64,000 nt of DNA from Candidatus Caldatribacterium sp. (GTDB taxonomy: Bacteria; Atribacterota; Atribacteria; Atribacterales; Caldatribacteriaceae), in assembly GCA_025060675.1 (NCBI GenBank), contig JANXBI010000018.1:124001-188000 (forward strand). The letters are read 5' to 3'. The position numbers were made by a program, and so were the translations under genes. Shown here one piece after another: positions 54,299-63,366 of this stretch (the stretch's first letter is position 1; each line of letters starts with the position of its first letter). The notes under the pieces were generated by a model. It did no database searches, was not told where the DNA came from, and saw only the letters and a program-made list of their open reading frames with translations.

Positions 54299-55227
54299 AG
54301 GTTGCTTTTCTCTTCCCTGGGCAAGGTTCCCAAAAGGTCGGCATGCTTAGGGAGTGGATGGAAGAGGATCCACAAGGTGTGCGGGAAGTGTTTGAAAGAG
54401 CAAGTTCTATCTGCGGGGAAGACCTCCTTCGTCTCGCCCTTGAGGGACCGGAGGAAGAGCTCAATCTGACGAAGAACAGCCAGCCCATTATCCTCACCAT
54501 GAGCGCTTTTATTGCCAAAAAGATCCCCTTTTCTCCTGACGTCGTTGCAGGGCATAGTCTTGGGGAGTACTCGGCCCTTCTTTACGCCGGGTCCTTCACC
54601 TTCGACGAAGCAGTATACCTGGTGCGGAAGCGGGGAGAAATTATGCAGGAAGCCTCTCCCCTTGGGGAGGGGACAATGGTTGCGGTTGTCGGCCTTCCTC
54701 TGCCTCTTGTGGAGTCTATGGTGTTGTCTCTGCGGCGTGAGGGAAGGGTAGAAATTGCTAACGTGAACTCCTCTGATCAAGTGGTGCTCTCTCTCGAGCG
54801 TGTCCTTTTGCCCCGAGTTCTTGAAGAGGTGAAGCATTTAGGAGGAAAGAAGGCTTTGGAACTCCGAGTAAGCGCACCATTCCATTCAAGTTTTATGGAA
54901 AAAGCGCGGGAATCTTTTGCCCAAGTTCTTGATGGAATCACCATTCGAAAGCCCCGTTATCTTTATGTGAGTAATGTGACGGCTTCTTTTGTTTCCGATC
55001 CTGAGGAGATTCGCTCTCTCCTTCTGCAACAGTTGACGGCGACAGTCCGATGGAAGGATATCATGGATCTCCTTGTACAGGAGGGTGTGAAGAAAGTTTT
55101 GGAGGTTGGGCCAGGGATGGTCTTAACGAAGCTCTTTGAACGCGAATACCCTGAGGTTTTGGCCTTCCCAACCTCTTCTCCACAGCATCTCAAAACGGCA
55201 CTCCGTGAGGTGGGTGAGGACCGGTGA
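54295..55227 (+). CDS. fabD: Malonyl-CoA:ACP transacylase FabD
   Basis: 310 residues. FLFPGQGSQKVGM is the N-terminal block; Ser88 in GHSLGEYSALLYAG is the nucleophile, and a His in APFHSSFM is its partner. It charges ACP with malonate. Overlaps fabK and fabG, so the three are co-translated. Confidence 0.96.
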   Translation: MKVAFLFPGQGSQKVGMLREWMEEDPQGVREVFERASSICGEDLLRLALEGPEEELNLTKNSQPIILTMSAFIAKKIPFSPDVVAGHSLGEYSALLYAGSFTFDEAVYLVRKRGEIMQEASPLGEGTMVAVVGLPLPLVESMVLSLRREGRVEIANVNSSDQVVLSLERVLLPRVLEEVKHLGGKKALELRVSAPFHSSFMEKARESFAQVLDGITIRKPRYLYVSNVTASFVSDPEEIRSLLLQQLTATVRWKDIMDLLVQEGVKKVLEVGPGMVLTKLFEREYPEVLAFPTSSPQHLKTALREVGEDR

Positions 55228-55970
55228 GTTTTGCGGGGAAGGTTGCCCTGGTGACCGGGGCACGGCGTGGTATAGGATTTGCCATAGCACGAACCCTTGG
55301 TTTGGGTGGGGCGAAGGTGGCAATAAACGACGTGACCTCTTCGGAGGAAATGGAGGAGGCGATTTCAGCCCTCAGGAAAGAGGGTATCGAAGCCTTAGGG
55401 TATATTGTGGATGTAACCGTTCGGGAGAAAATCCGAGAGATGGTTGAAGACATCATCGCGCGGTGGGGTCATATCGATATTTTGGTGAACAACGCAGGAA
55501 TCACAAGAGATGCACTCTTTGTCCGTATGAAGGATGAGGACTGGAAGGCGGTTCTTGATGTTTGCCTTCAAGGGACATACAATTGTACAAAAGAAGTGCT
55601 CCGATACATGATGAAGCAACGTTATGGACGTATTATCAATATCTCTTCGGTGGTGGGTGTTACAGGAAACGCAGGGCAAACGAATTATGCCACAGCGAAG
55701 GCAGCTCTGCTTGGATTTACTAAGTCTCTTGCGCGGGAGGTTGCTCCCCTTGGTATCACGGTGAATGCCATTGCTCCTGGATTCATTGACACAGAGATGA
55801 CGCGCAAGCTCCCCGAAGAGGTCCGTGAAATGTGGTTACAGCAGGTGCCAATGAGGAGGTGGGGTGAGCCTGAAGAAGTAGCACAGCTTGTGGCCTTTTT
55901 GGCTTCACAAGCTGCGGGGTATATTACGGGTCAAACCATTCACATTAACGGCGGACTCTTTATGGCTTGA
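55224..55970 (+). CDS. fabG: 3-oxoacyl-ACP reductase FabG
   Basis: 248 residues, short-chain dehydrogenase. TGARRGIG is the NADP site, NNAGITRD and the Ser, Tyr, Lys set (ISSVVG, NYATAK) form the active site. GTG 55224 overlaps fabD. It reduces 3-oxoacyl-ACP in fatty-acid synthesis. Confidence 0.95.
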   Translation: MSFAGKVALVTGARRGIGFAIARTLGLGGAKVAINDVTSSEEMEEAISALRKEGIEALGYIVDVTVREKIREMVEDIIARWGHIDILVNNAGITRDALFVRMKDEDWKAVLDVCLQGTYNCTKEVLRYMMKQRYGRIINISSVVGVTGNAGQTNYATAKAALLGFTKSLAREVAPLGITVNAIAPGFIDTEMTRKLPEEVREMWLQQVPMRRWGEPEEVAQLVAFLASQAAGYITGQTIHINGGLFMA

Positions 55971-55997
55971 AAAAACCTTTCCTGGGAGGTGTGGAAC

Positions 55998-56231
55998 ATG
56001 GACGTTTTCTCCAAGGTGAAGGAGATTATTGTGGATCAGCTCGGAGTCGATGAGGAAGACGTAACTCCTGATGCCTCCTTTATCGATGACCTTGGAGCGG
56101 ATTCCCTGGATATCGTTGAACTCATCATGGCTTTTGAGGAGGAATTCGACATCGAGATTCCCGATGAAGACGCTGAGAAAATCACCACAGTAGGGGAAGC
56201 AGTTGAGTACATCGAGTCGAAACTCAGCTAG
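55998..56231 (+). CDS. acpP: Acyl carrier protein
   Basis: 77 residues from ATG 55998 after GGAGG. Very acidic; the phosphopantetheine Ser is in [11 protein letters not shown]. It is the carrier for the fab enzymes. fabF, fabH and fabZ are not in this window. Confidence 0.96.
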   Translation: MDVFSKVKEIIVDQLGVDEEDVTPDASFIDDLGADSLDIVELIMAFEEEFDIEIPDEDAEKITTVGEAVEYIESKLS

Positions 56232-56240
56232 GCTTGGTCA

Positions 56241-56951
56241 ATGTCTGCACCAGAGAGGGATCTCTCGGAGTTAGAGAGGAGAATTCAGTACTCCTTTCGG
56301 AACCAGGAGATTCTTCGGACTGCTCTCCGGCACAAGTCGGCTCTTGAGGGCAAAGCCGGGGCCTGTAACGATAGGCTCGAGTGGTTGGGGGATGCAGTTG
56401 TTGGTCTTTTCATCGCTGATTACCTTTTCCAGAATTATGACCGGCCCCGGAGTTGGCTCTCCCTCATGAAGGCGAAATGGGCCAGCGAAGAATGTCTCGC
56501 GTACCTTGCCCGGAAGATTGGTCTTGAGAAGTTCATCGAGCTTGGCCGGGGAGAAGAACGCAATGGTGGTCGAGAAAAAGATTCTATTCTTTCAAGTGCC
56601 TTTGAGGCACTGGTAGGAGCAATTTTTGTCGACTCTTCATCCTATGAGGAAACTCGGGAGGTTCTTTCTCGTATCTTCTGTAGCGATGGAGGAATTGAGT
56701 TTGCCCTTCTTTCGGTGAACTATAAGGGTCTGCTCCAGCGCTGGTGTTTGCAATACTATGCCTGTCTTCCCGAGTACGAGTTGATTGAGGCAGATAACGA
56801 CTGGTACCAGGTGGTCGTGAAAATCCAAGGGCAGGTAGTGGCCAAGGGGGAGGGGAAGAACAAGAAGCGGGCAGAGCAGGAGGCAGCACGTCGGGCTTGG
56901 GAACGGATTATGGGAGGGGGCAAGCACCACCTCAACGGTCAATGTACTTGA
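56241..56951 (+). CDS. rnc: Ribonuclease III
   Basis: 236 residues. The catalytic block NDRLEWLGDAVVGL and SAFEALVGAIFVD carry the acidic residues, and the C-terminal double-strand RNA-binding domain ends KKRAEQEAARRAW. It processes rRNA and other double-stranded RNA. ATG 56241 follows the acpP stop by nine bases, and its end overlaps smc by 10 bases. Confidence 0.95.
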   Translation: MSAPERDLSELERRIQYSFRNQEILRTALRHKSALEGKAGACNDRLEWLGDAVVGLFIADYLFQNYDRPRSWLSLMKAKWASEECLAYLARKIGLEKFIELGRGEERNGGREKDSILSSAFEALVGAIFVDSSSYEETREVLSRIFCSDGGIEFALLSVNYKGLLQRWCLQYYACLPEYELIEADNDWYQVVVKIQGQVVAKGEGKNKKRAEQEAARRAWERIMGGGKHHLNGQCT

Positions 56952-59900
56952 AAGTTCTCACAATCCATGGTTTTAAGTCCTTCGCGCACCCAGTACAAGT
57001 TCCATTAAGTCCAGGACTTAACGTTGTCGTAGGACCTAACGGTTCTGGGAAGAGTAACCTTATCGATGCCCTTCGCTGGGCTTTGGGAGAGCGACGGGGG
57101 GGACGTCAGGTACTTTTCCATGGTTCCAAAACGCACCGCCCCATTGGTATGGCCTCCGTTGCGCTCCTTTTTGAACCTGCTCTCCAGGTGGAGAAACGGG
57201 CCTTTGCTTCTGGAGAGGTGGAGTACTTCTTCCAGGGCAAAAAGGTGCGTTTTGGAGATCTTCGCCAGGAGCTTGCGAAGGCTGGGCTTTCCCTTCATCA
57301 GCTGGGAGTTAGTTTCGTTACTAACCGCGATCTCCACGCTCTTGTTGATTTGACTCCTCTCGAGCGCCTTCGTTGGCTTGAGGAAATAAGCGGCACTTTG
57401 GCCATGCGCACGCATCTTGCAGGACTTGCCCATACGCTTCAGGGTGTGGTGGAGAAGCGGGAACGTTTTCGGGAACGTCTTCGAGAAGTTGCTTTCCAAC
57501 GAGCCAGAGTCGCAGAGTGGGCTCGGAAAGAAGAGGAGTACCTGCAACGAGAAAAAAGGTTGCGAATAGCACGGCGGGCTTACTATGGAAAGCTTCTTGA
57601 GAAGCTGAGACGAGATTACACGCGTCTTGTTGAGGAGGAATCGCTTTGTCATCAGGAGCTACGTCGTCTCCTGGATGAGCAGTCGCTTTTTGCGCTTCGC
57701 GCTGATGAAACGAATCTCCGTGAACTCCGGAACACCCTTTCTTCTCTCCGTCATGAGGTAGAGGAGGTCCAAAAGAAGGTGGTGGAGAAGGAGAGAGAAC
57801 TGTACCAACTGCTCACCGAGATGCGCCATGGGAGGAGACTCCGCTTTATCCTCGATGTTAAGGGGAAGGATCTTCTTGAAGAGATCGACCGTCTCCTACG
57901 AGAGAGGGAACGTTTCCAAATGCCTCTCGAAGCTTCCGCAAGACTTGAGAACGCAGAAAGGGTCGTGTTGCGCTTTCTTACAGAGAGAAAAGTCAGGCTC
58001 CAAGCTCTTGAGGAAGAGAAGCGGAAACTCCAAGAGGAAGCAGTGCGTTTCGAGACAATGTTGAACAATGTGGAACGTGAGCTTGAATCCCTTCGTGCGC
58101 GATATGGAGAGCTTACTAGGGAAATTGAAGAGTTGAAGAGACGTTGCGCTGGTGTGGTGCGGGAGAGGGAACATCACAAGCGCGAGGCAGAAGCGTTAGA
58201 GCAAGAGAGAGAGAACCTGCAACGTCGCCTTTTGAGAACGAGAGAAGTTCTTGCTTGTGTCCGCAGGGTCCGTGAGGAAGTAGAGTTTCAGAAACTCTCG
58301 GGAACCATTTCTGAGGAGATCCACAGAGCGCTCTCCGAAAAGGGATGGCCCAACAGGGCGATTCATGCTTTCCTTGGTTTCATCAGTCATGTGCAAGTGC
58401 TTGAGGGAGGAGCCGTTCCAGAGGATTTTGGGAAATGGATGATCTTCCGGACTGCTCTTCCTCCCTCTTCTTCAGAGTGGGCGGTGGCAAGGAAAGAGAT
58501 GCTTCTTGCGAACTTGCAAAAGGAGGGAGATCTGCAACAAAACTATGTTGCCCTTGATGGGAGTCTCGTCGTGCTTAAAGGAGGTCTGTTTCTCTTTCCT
58601 CGGAAGGTTGCCTTGAAAGCCCGCTTTGGGGAGAGCTGGAGAAGGCGAGAGTCTCATCTTGTCCATCGGATACAAGAACTTGAGAAGGTTATGCGAGAAA
58701 CAACTCGTGCAATCGAAGAAGTCAAGAGACGTCAGAGAGAATTGGAACTTTGTGCTGTTCGGTGGCAAGAACGCTTGCGTCAAAAAGAAGAAATGCGGCA
58801 AGAGATTGAAAGGAGAATCATGTTCCTCTCTGTGGAGTGCGATTCCCTTCGGGAACATCTTAGAGAGATCACCGCAGGAATCCAGAGTGTCTTGCAAAAG
58901 GGAGAAGTCCTCCAAGGGGTGATTTCCCGCGCCGAGAAGGCTCTCAAGAAAATCGCAGAGAAAAGAGAGCAACAAGAGGCTGAAAAAAGGCGTTACGAAA
59001 AGTTCCTTTGGGATGCGCAGAACGTTGACAAAGAAGCTCGTTCTATAGTTGCCAGTGCAAGAGAAAACACGAGGAACCTTTGGTTTCTTGAAGAACAACT
59101 GGTGCGCTGCGGGTGGGAGTTGAGCAAGCTCCTTATTGACCGCACAGCGAAAGAGGCGGCACTTCGTGCAAAGGAAGAGGAGGAGCAGCGACTTGAGAAA
59201 TCCATAGAGGTGAAGCGCCAAGAAGAGAAAAACTTGGAACGTCGAAGAGAGAAATGGCTGCGTGAGAGAGAACGCTTGCGTTTTGCGAAAGAAAAGCTCT
59301 GTGCAGATATTGGTCGTGTTGAGGACGTCCTTGCTCACCTCAAGAGTGAGGACGAAGGGTATCACGAATTTCAGACCATGAACCTTAGGGACCTTCAGGA
59401 GTTTATCGAGAGTGAAGAACGAGTTCTGGCGAACATTCCGGTTCGTCGGGGAGCTATTGAAGAGTATGAAGAATTGCGGTCCCGCGAGGAAAGCCTCGTA
59501 AGGCAGGACATGTGCTTTGAGGAGCTCATTACCCTTGCCTTTCTGGAGTGGAGGGGTCTTGAACGGGATATTCGTCGCCAGTTCCTTTCCTTTTTGGATA
59601 CAGCGAAAGAGGCTTTCTCGCAATATTTCCAGCGGATATTCCGTGGTGGTCAGGTTACGCTCTCGGTGCGAGATGATGGAGCTTATCTTGAGGTGGAAAT
59701 ACCGGGAAAGAAAAGGCAAAGCATCTCGTTACTCTCAAGTGGGGAACGAACGCTTGTAGCTTTGTGTTTTCTCTGTGCTTGTCTTGAGGCGGGGGGCGCA
59801 AAGATGTGCTTTTTTGACGAAATTGACACCCATCTCGATCACACAAATAGTGCACTTCTTGCGCAGGTTCTCAAGGAATTTGCCGCAAAAAGGCAAGTTG

Positions 59901-60007
59901 TCGTGGTGACCCACAAAGAAGAAATCATGGAAGTGGCGGATTGTATCCTTGGGGTAACCATGAATGAGCCAGGGGTGTCACAGGTTCTCTCCTGCGGGTG
60001 TTTTTGA
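56942..60007 (+). CDS. smc: Chromosome partition protein SMC, short and divergent
   Basis: 1021 residues, about 150 fewer than usual. Walker A GPNGSGKSN is at 31-39 and LTIHGFKSFA starts the head. Two long coiled coils (about 165-450 and 570-870) flank a hinge that is only about 115 residues (about 455-570); its end (YVALDGSLVVLKGG) still resembles the normal hinge end. The C-terminal head has FRGGQVTLSVR, an altered signature LSSGERTL (931-938, normally LSGGE) and Walker B FFDEIDTHLD (957-966). No ScpA or ScpB is seen here. ATG 56942 lacks a clear ribosome site and overlaps rnc. Confidence 0.9.
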   Translation: MYLKVLTIHGFKSFAHPVQVPLSPGLNVVVGPNGSGKSNLIDALRWALGERRGGRQVLFHGSKTHRPIGMASVALLFEPALQVEKRAFASGEVEYFFQGKKVRFGDLRQELAKAGLSLHQLGVSFVTNRDLHALVDLTPLERLRWLEEISGTLAMRTHLAGLAHTLQGVVEKRERFRERLREVAFQRARVAEWARKEEEYLQREKRLRIARRAYYGKLLEKLRRDYTRLVEEESLCHQELRRLLDEQSLFALRADETNLRELRNTLSSLRHEVEEVQKKVVEKERELYQLLTEMRHGRRLRFILDVKGKDLLEEIDRLLRERERFQMPLEASARLENAERVVLRFLTERKVRLQALEEEKRKLQEEAVRFETMLNNVERELESLRARYGELTREIEELKRRCAGVVREREHHKREAEALEQERENLQRRLLRTREVLACVRRVREEVEFQKLSGTISEEIHRALSEKGWPNRAIHAFLGFISHVQVLEGGAVPEDFGKWMIFRTALPPSSSEWAVARKEMLLANLQKEGDLQQNYVALDGSLVVLKGGLFLFPRKVALKARFGESWRRRESHLVHRIQELEKVMRETTRAIEEVKRRQRELELCAVRWQERLRQKEEMRQEIERRIMFLSVECDSLREHLREITAGIQSVLQKGEVLQGVISRAEKALKKIAEKREQQEAEKRRYEKFLWDAQNVDKEARSIVASARENTRNLWFLEEQLVRCGWELSKLLIDRTAKEAALRAKEEEEQRLEKSIEVKRQEEKNLERRREKWLRERERLRFAKEKLCADIGRVEDVLAHLKSEDEGYHEFQTMNLRDLQEFIESEERVLANIPVRRGAIEEYEELRSREESLVRQDMCFEELITLAFLEWRGLERDIRRQFLSFLDTAKEAFSQYFQRIFRGGQVTLSVRDDGAYLEVEIPGKKRQSISLLSSGERTLVALCFLCACLEAGGAKMCFFDEIDTHLDHTNSALLAQVLKEFAAKRQVVVVTHKEEIMEVADCILGVTMNEPGVSQVLSCGCF

Positions 60008-60020
60008 GAGGAGGAAGAGG

Positions 60021-60935
60021 ATGGTGAAAGGGCTGTGGAAGCGATGGCTTGAGGGGGTAGAACGCATTAGGGAAAGCGTTAGAGAACGCTTCGCCCAGAT
60101 TTGGTCTCAAAAGAGTATCAAGCCGGAGGAGTGGGAAGAGCTTGAAGAGATGCTCATTGCCACCGATATTGGTCCAACTCTTGCCTTGGAACTTGTGACA
60201 GCGTTTCGGAACCTGAAGGAGAAGGCTCGAGGAAGCGAGGACTGGAAAGGGTGGCTTTACGAAAAGCTTGTCTCTTTCTTTGGAGAAGGAGAACACCGTC
60301 TTTTTCCGGGGGCCCAGCCTGAGTCCCTCAGGGCCATTTTCCTTGTAGGGATTAATGGTGTGGGGAAAACAACGACCGCTGGGAAACTTGCCTATCTTGC
60401 TCAGCGAGAAGGTGAAAGGGTCGTCCTCATCAGTGCGGACACGTTCCGAGCTGCGGCAAATGAGCAGCTTGCCATCTGGGCTGAGCGAGTGGGGTGTCGT
60501 TTTTTTGGTGGTTCTCCTGGTGCGGATCCAGCGGCGGTTGTCTATGACGGGCTGCAGTCAGCCCTGAAAGGGAAAGATACCCTAGCTATCGTGGACACGG
60601 CAGGACGGTCCCATGTCAATAAGAATCTCCTTGCCGAGCTTGAAAAGGTATCTCGTGTGATTTACCGCTTTCTTCCCAAAGAGAATGTGGAGAGTATCTT
60701 GGTTATTGATGCCCTTGCGGGACAAAACGCCTTTGCCCAGGCTTCTGCTCTCGTTCGGGTTGTTCCGCTAACTGGTATTATTCTGACCAAGTGGGACAGC
60801 CAGGCGAAAGGTGGCATACTCTTCCGTATACGGAGGGAATTTGGCCTTCCTGTAAAGTATATCGGAATTGGTGAGGGCATGGACGATCTCATCCCCTTTG
60901 ACGCACGGGAGTTTGTTCGTGCTATTGTGTTTTGA
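60021..60935 (+). CDS. ftsY: Signal recognition particle receptor FtsY
   Basis: 304 residues from ATG 60021 with GAGGAGGAAGAGG upstream. A short N-terminal amphipathic part and helical N domain are followed by the G domain with GINGVGKTTT (110-119), SADTFRAAANEQL, DTAGRSHVNKNL and TKWDSQAKGG (commonly TKLDGTAKGG). It docks ribosome-SRP complexes to the Sec translocon. Its close partner ffh is next, so the whole SRP pathway is encoded together. Confidence 0.93.
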   Translation: MVKGLWKRWLEGVERIRESVRERFAQIWSQKSIKPEEWEELEEMLIATDIGPTLALELVTAFRNLKEKARGSEDWKGWLYEKLVSFFGEGEHRLFPGAQPESLRAIFLVGINGVGKTTTAGKLAYLAQREGERVVLISADTFRAAANEQLAIWAERVGCRFFGGSPGADPAAVVYDGLQSALKGKDTLAIVDTAGRSHVNKNLLAELEKVSRVIYRFLPKENVESILVIDALAGQNAFAQASALVRVVPLTGIILTKWDSQAKGGILFRIRREFGLPVKYIGIGEGMDDLIPFDAREFVRAIVF

Positions 60936-60954
60936 AGGGTTTTTCTTTATCATC
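60926..60954 (+). promoter_or_regulatory. Possible promoter for ffh
   Basis: TTGTGT at 60926-60931, a 17-base spacer and TATCAT at 60949-60954. It sits at the end of ftsY, about 30 bases before the likely ffh start. The -35 is moderate. Confidence 0.5.
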
Positions 60955-60988
60955 TATGTGGCCTTCTTGAGGGGTGAGGTGGGGCAGA

Positions 60989-62326
60989 TTGTTCGAGGAA
61001 CTCGCGGAAAAGTTTGCTGGAATTTTCAAAAAGCTTAGGGGAAAGGGGCGCCTTACCGCAGAAGATGTGGATGTGGCGTTGCGGGAACTCCGCCTTGTGC
61101 TCCTTGAATCTGATGTTCATTACCGGGTTGTGAAGGACCTCATAGCTCGGGTACGCGAAAGGGCTATTGGGCGGGAGGTTCTCGAGAGCGTTACTCCTGG
61201 AGAAATGGTCATGAAAATCCTCTGGGATGAAATTCGGCAGATTCTTGGGGGGGAAGTCCGGGACCTTTGCGTTCCTTCGGCAACCCCTGCGCTCTTTCTC
61301 CTTGTGGGTCTTCAGGGTTCGGGAAAGACTACGACCTGCGGGAAGCTTGGGCTTTTCCTCAAAGAACGACACTACTTTCCCCTCCTCACTTCGACCGATA
61401 CTCGTCGGCCGGCGGCGCGGGAACAGTTGCGGGCTTTGGCAATCTCTGCAGGGCTTGATTTTTTCGATCTCCCTTCTGCGTCGCATCCCCGCGATGTTGT
61501 CCGTGCAGCAAAGCAGTACGCTAGAGATCGGGGAAAGGACGTTATTCTTGTGGACACTGCAGGCAGGCTCCATGTGGAGGAGGAATTGCTCCAGGAGCTT
61601 CGAGAGCTCACTGAGAGCGAGAAGTTCCACGAGGTTCTCCTTGTGCTTGATGCAACCACTGGTCAAGAGGCGGTTAAGGTAGCCGAGCGTTTCCGGGAGT
61701 GGATAGAACCCACAGGGATTATCCTCACGAAAGTGGATACCGATGCCCGTGGTGGGGCGGTCCTCTCTATCGTTGCTCAGACGGGTTGGCCAGTGAAGCT
61801 TGTTGGGGTTGGAGAAAAACTCAAGCAACTTGAAGTTTTCCATCCTGAGCGTATGGCAAGCCGTATCCTCGGAATGGGAGATACGTTAAGCCTTATCGAA
61901 AAAATTGAGCGAGCTATAACTGAGGAAGAAAGGAGGAAAATCGAGCAGCGAGTTGCAAAGGAAGAGTTTACTTTGGAGGACTTTCTCGAAGAACTTCGTC
62001 GTTTCAAACAACTTGGTTCTTTTGAGGAACTGGTGAGCATGCTCCCTGTACAGCTCAAGGGTATGGTTTCCCAAGTTGATGGAGAGAAAAGCCTCAAGCG
62101 AGCAGAAGCTATTATTCTCTCGATGACGAAAGAAGAGCGGCGGAATCCCTCGATAATTAATGCTTCGAGGAAACGGCGTATTGCTCAAGGAAGTGGGACA
62201 ACAGTTCAAGAGGTGAATCGACTCCTCCGGGAGTTTGAAGAGATTCGAAAGCTTTGGAAAAAAATGAGAAAAGGGCATACCCTTCCCTTCGCACGAAAAA
62301 AGGGGTTCTTTGGTTTTGGACTGTAA
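60989..62326 (+). CDS. ffh: Signal recognition particle protein Ffh
   Basis: 445 residues from TTG 60989, giving the usual start MFEELAEKFAGIFKKLRGKG; GAGGTGGGG at 60976-60984 is the ribosome site. GTG 60974 is less likely. The N and G domains have GLQGSGKTTTCGKL, TDTRRPAAREQL, DTAGRLHV and TKVDTDARGG. The M domain (about 325-430) keeps the INASRKRRIAQGSGTTVQEVNRLL RNA-binding block but has few methionines. No 4.5S RNA gene was found here. Confidence 0.95.
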   Translation: MFEELAEKFAGIFKKLRGKGRLTAEDVDVALRELRLVLLESDVHYRVVKDLIARVRERAIGREVLESVTPGEMVMKILWDEIRQILGGEVRDLCVPSATPALFLLVGLQGSGKTTTCGKLGLFLKERHYFPLLTSTDTRRPAAREQLRALAISAGLDFFDLPSASHPRDVVRAAKQYARDRGKDVILVDTAGRLHVEEELLQELRELTESEKFHEVLLVLDATTGQEAVKVAERFREWIEPTGIILTKVDTDARGGAVLSIVAQTGWPVKLVGVGEKLKQLEVFHPERMASRILGMGDTLSLIEKIERAITEEERRKIEQRVAKEEFTLEDFLEELRRFKQLGSFEELVSMLPVQLKGMVSQVDGEKSLKRAEAIILSMTKEERRNPSIINASRKRRIAQGSGTTVQEVNRLLREFEEIRKLWKKMRKGHTLPFARKKGFFGFGL

Positions 62327-62349
62327 GCAAAGAGAAAGGAGCGTTGTGT

Positions 62350-62622
62350 ATGGCGGTACGAATTCGTCTTATGCGCGTTGGACGGAGACATCTTCCTCAG
62401 TATCGGATTGTGGCTACCGATTCGAGAGAGGCTCGTAGTGGGAAACCCCTTGAAGTTCTTGGGAACTATTCGCCACTTGGGGAACCGGAGCTAACGTCGT
62501 TGAAGTGGGACCGTATCGAGTATTGGATTGCCCAGGGTGCTGAAGTTTCAGCAAAGGTCAAAGCCTTACTTAGAAAGGCTAAGAAGCTGAAGGAGGTTGA
62601 GGCTCGTGAAGGAACTCCTTGA
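62350..62622 (+). CDS. rpsP: 30S ribosomal protein S16
   Basis: 90 residues, AVRIRLMRVGRRHLPQYRIVATDSREAR start. AAAGGAG precedes ATG 62350; the open frame upstream lies inside ffh. The ffh-rpsP-khpA-rimM-trmD order is conserved in Firmicutes and many other phyla. Confidence 0.96.
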   Translation: MAVRIRLMRVGRRHLPQYRIVATDSREARSGKPLEVLGNYSPLGEPELTSLKWDRIEYWIAQGAEVSAKVKALLRKAKKLKEVEAREGTP

Positions 62623-62836
62623 GTTCCTCGTCCGTTCTCTGGTTGATGAACCAGACAAAGTCAGCGTCACCGAAGTCAAGGGAGAGCGTTCAGTGGTGTA
62701 CGAAGTCAGGGTTTCCCCTGGTGACACTGGAAAAATTATTGGCAAACAGGGGCGGGTGGCAAAAGCCCTGCGTACCATTGTCAAGGCTGCTTCGGCAAAG
62801 AGTGGGACAAAGGCCGTGGTGGAGATCCTTGAGTAG
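62606..62836 (+). CDS. khpA: KH-domain RNA-binding protein KhpA (YlqC)
   Basis: 76 residues from GTG 62606, which overlaps the end of rpsP; TTG 62597 is too close to the AAGGAGG at 62589-62595. The GxxG loop of the KH fold is GKIIGKQGR. KhpA proteins bind RNA and in streptococci affect cell size. Confidence 0.92.
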   Translation: MKELLEFLVRSLVDEPDKVSVTEVKGERSVVYEVRVSPGDTGKIIGKQGRVAKALRTIVKAASAKSGTKAVVEILE

Positions 62837-62847
62837 GAGGGGGTGTC

Positions 62848-63366
62848 GTGCCTCGTCGGGTTGAACGGGTTGTAGTAGGGAGAATCACTGCCCCCCATGG
62901 TCTTAAGGGGTGGGTTCGGGTTCTGCCCCTCACCGACTTTGGAGACCGTTTCGTGAAGGGAGCGACCTTCCTTGTGGGATCTCCTGAAAAGGCTTTTGCT
63001 GAGCGAGTGGTGGAAGACGTTTTGTGGCGGGGTAATTTCCTTCTTCTCCGTTTCCAGGGTGTGTTTTCTCGAACGGAGGCGGAAATGCTCCGGGGGCTTT
63101 TTCTTGCTGTCTCTCGAGAAGATGTCCCTCCCCTGCCGCCAGGCCATTTCTACCACTTTGAGCTCATAGGGCTGAGGGTGCTCGAAAGAGGAATTCCTCG
63201 GGGAACGGTGGATGCCGTGATTCCTATGTCGGTGTATGATTACCTTGTGGTGAGGGATGTTGGAGGGAAGGAATTCTTCCTTCCCTTTGTTTCGGCTTTC
63301 GTCGTCGGGATTAACCTTGAGGAAGGTTTTCTTGAAGTGGAGTGTCCTGAGGGTTTTTGGGAATGA
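62848..63366 (+). CDS. rimM: Ribosome maturation factor RimM
   Basis: 172 residues with the N-terminal RimM domain (GRITAPHGLKGWVRV) and a C-terminal PRC-barrel (PFVSAFVVGINLEEGFLEV). It helps 30S assembly with S19. GTG 62848 follows GGAGGGGG. Overlaps trmD by 4 bases. Confidence 0.94.
   Translation: MPRRVERVVVGRITAPHGLKGWVRVLPLTDFGDRFVKGATFLVGSPEKAFAERVVEDVLWRGNFLLLRFQGVFSRTEAEMLRGLFLAVSREDVPPLPPGHFYHFELIGLRVLERGIPRGTVDAVIPMSVYDYLVVRDVGGKEFFLPFVSAFVVGINLEEGFLEVECPEGFWE

Noticed and set aside
58472..59719. Long minus-strand reading frame (415 codons) opposite smc
   Set aside because: Lies inside the SMC coiled coil; its Leu/Phe-rich product mirrors the Glu/Lys codons of smc.
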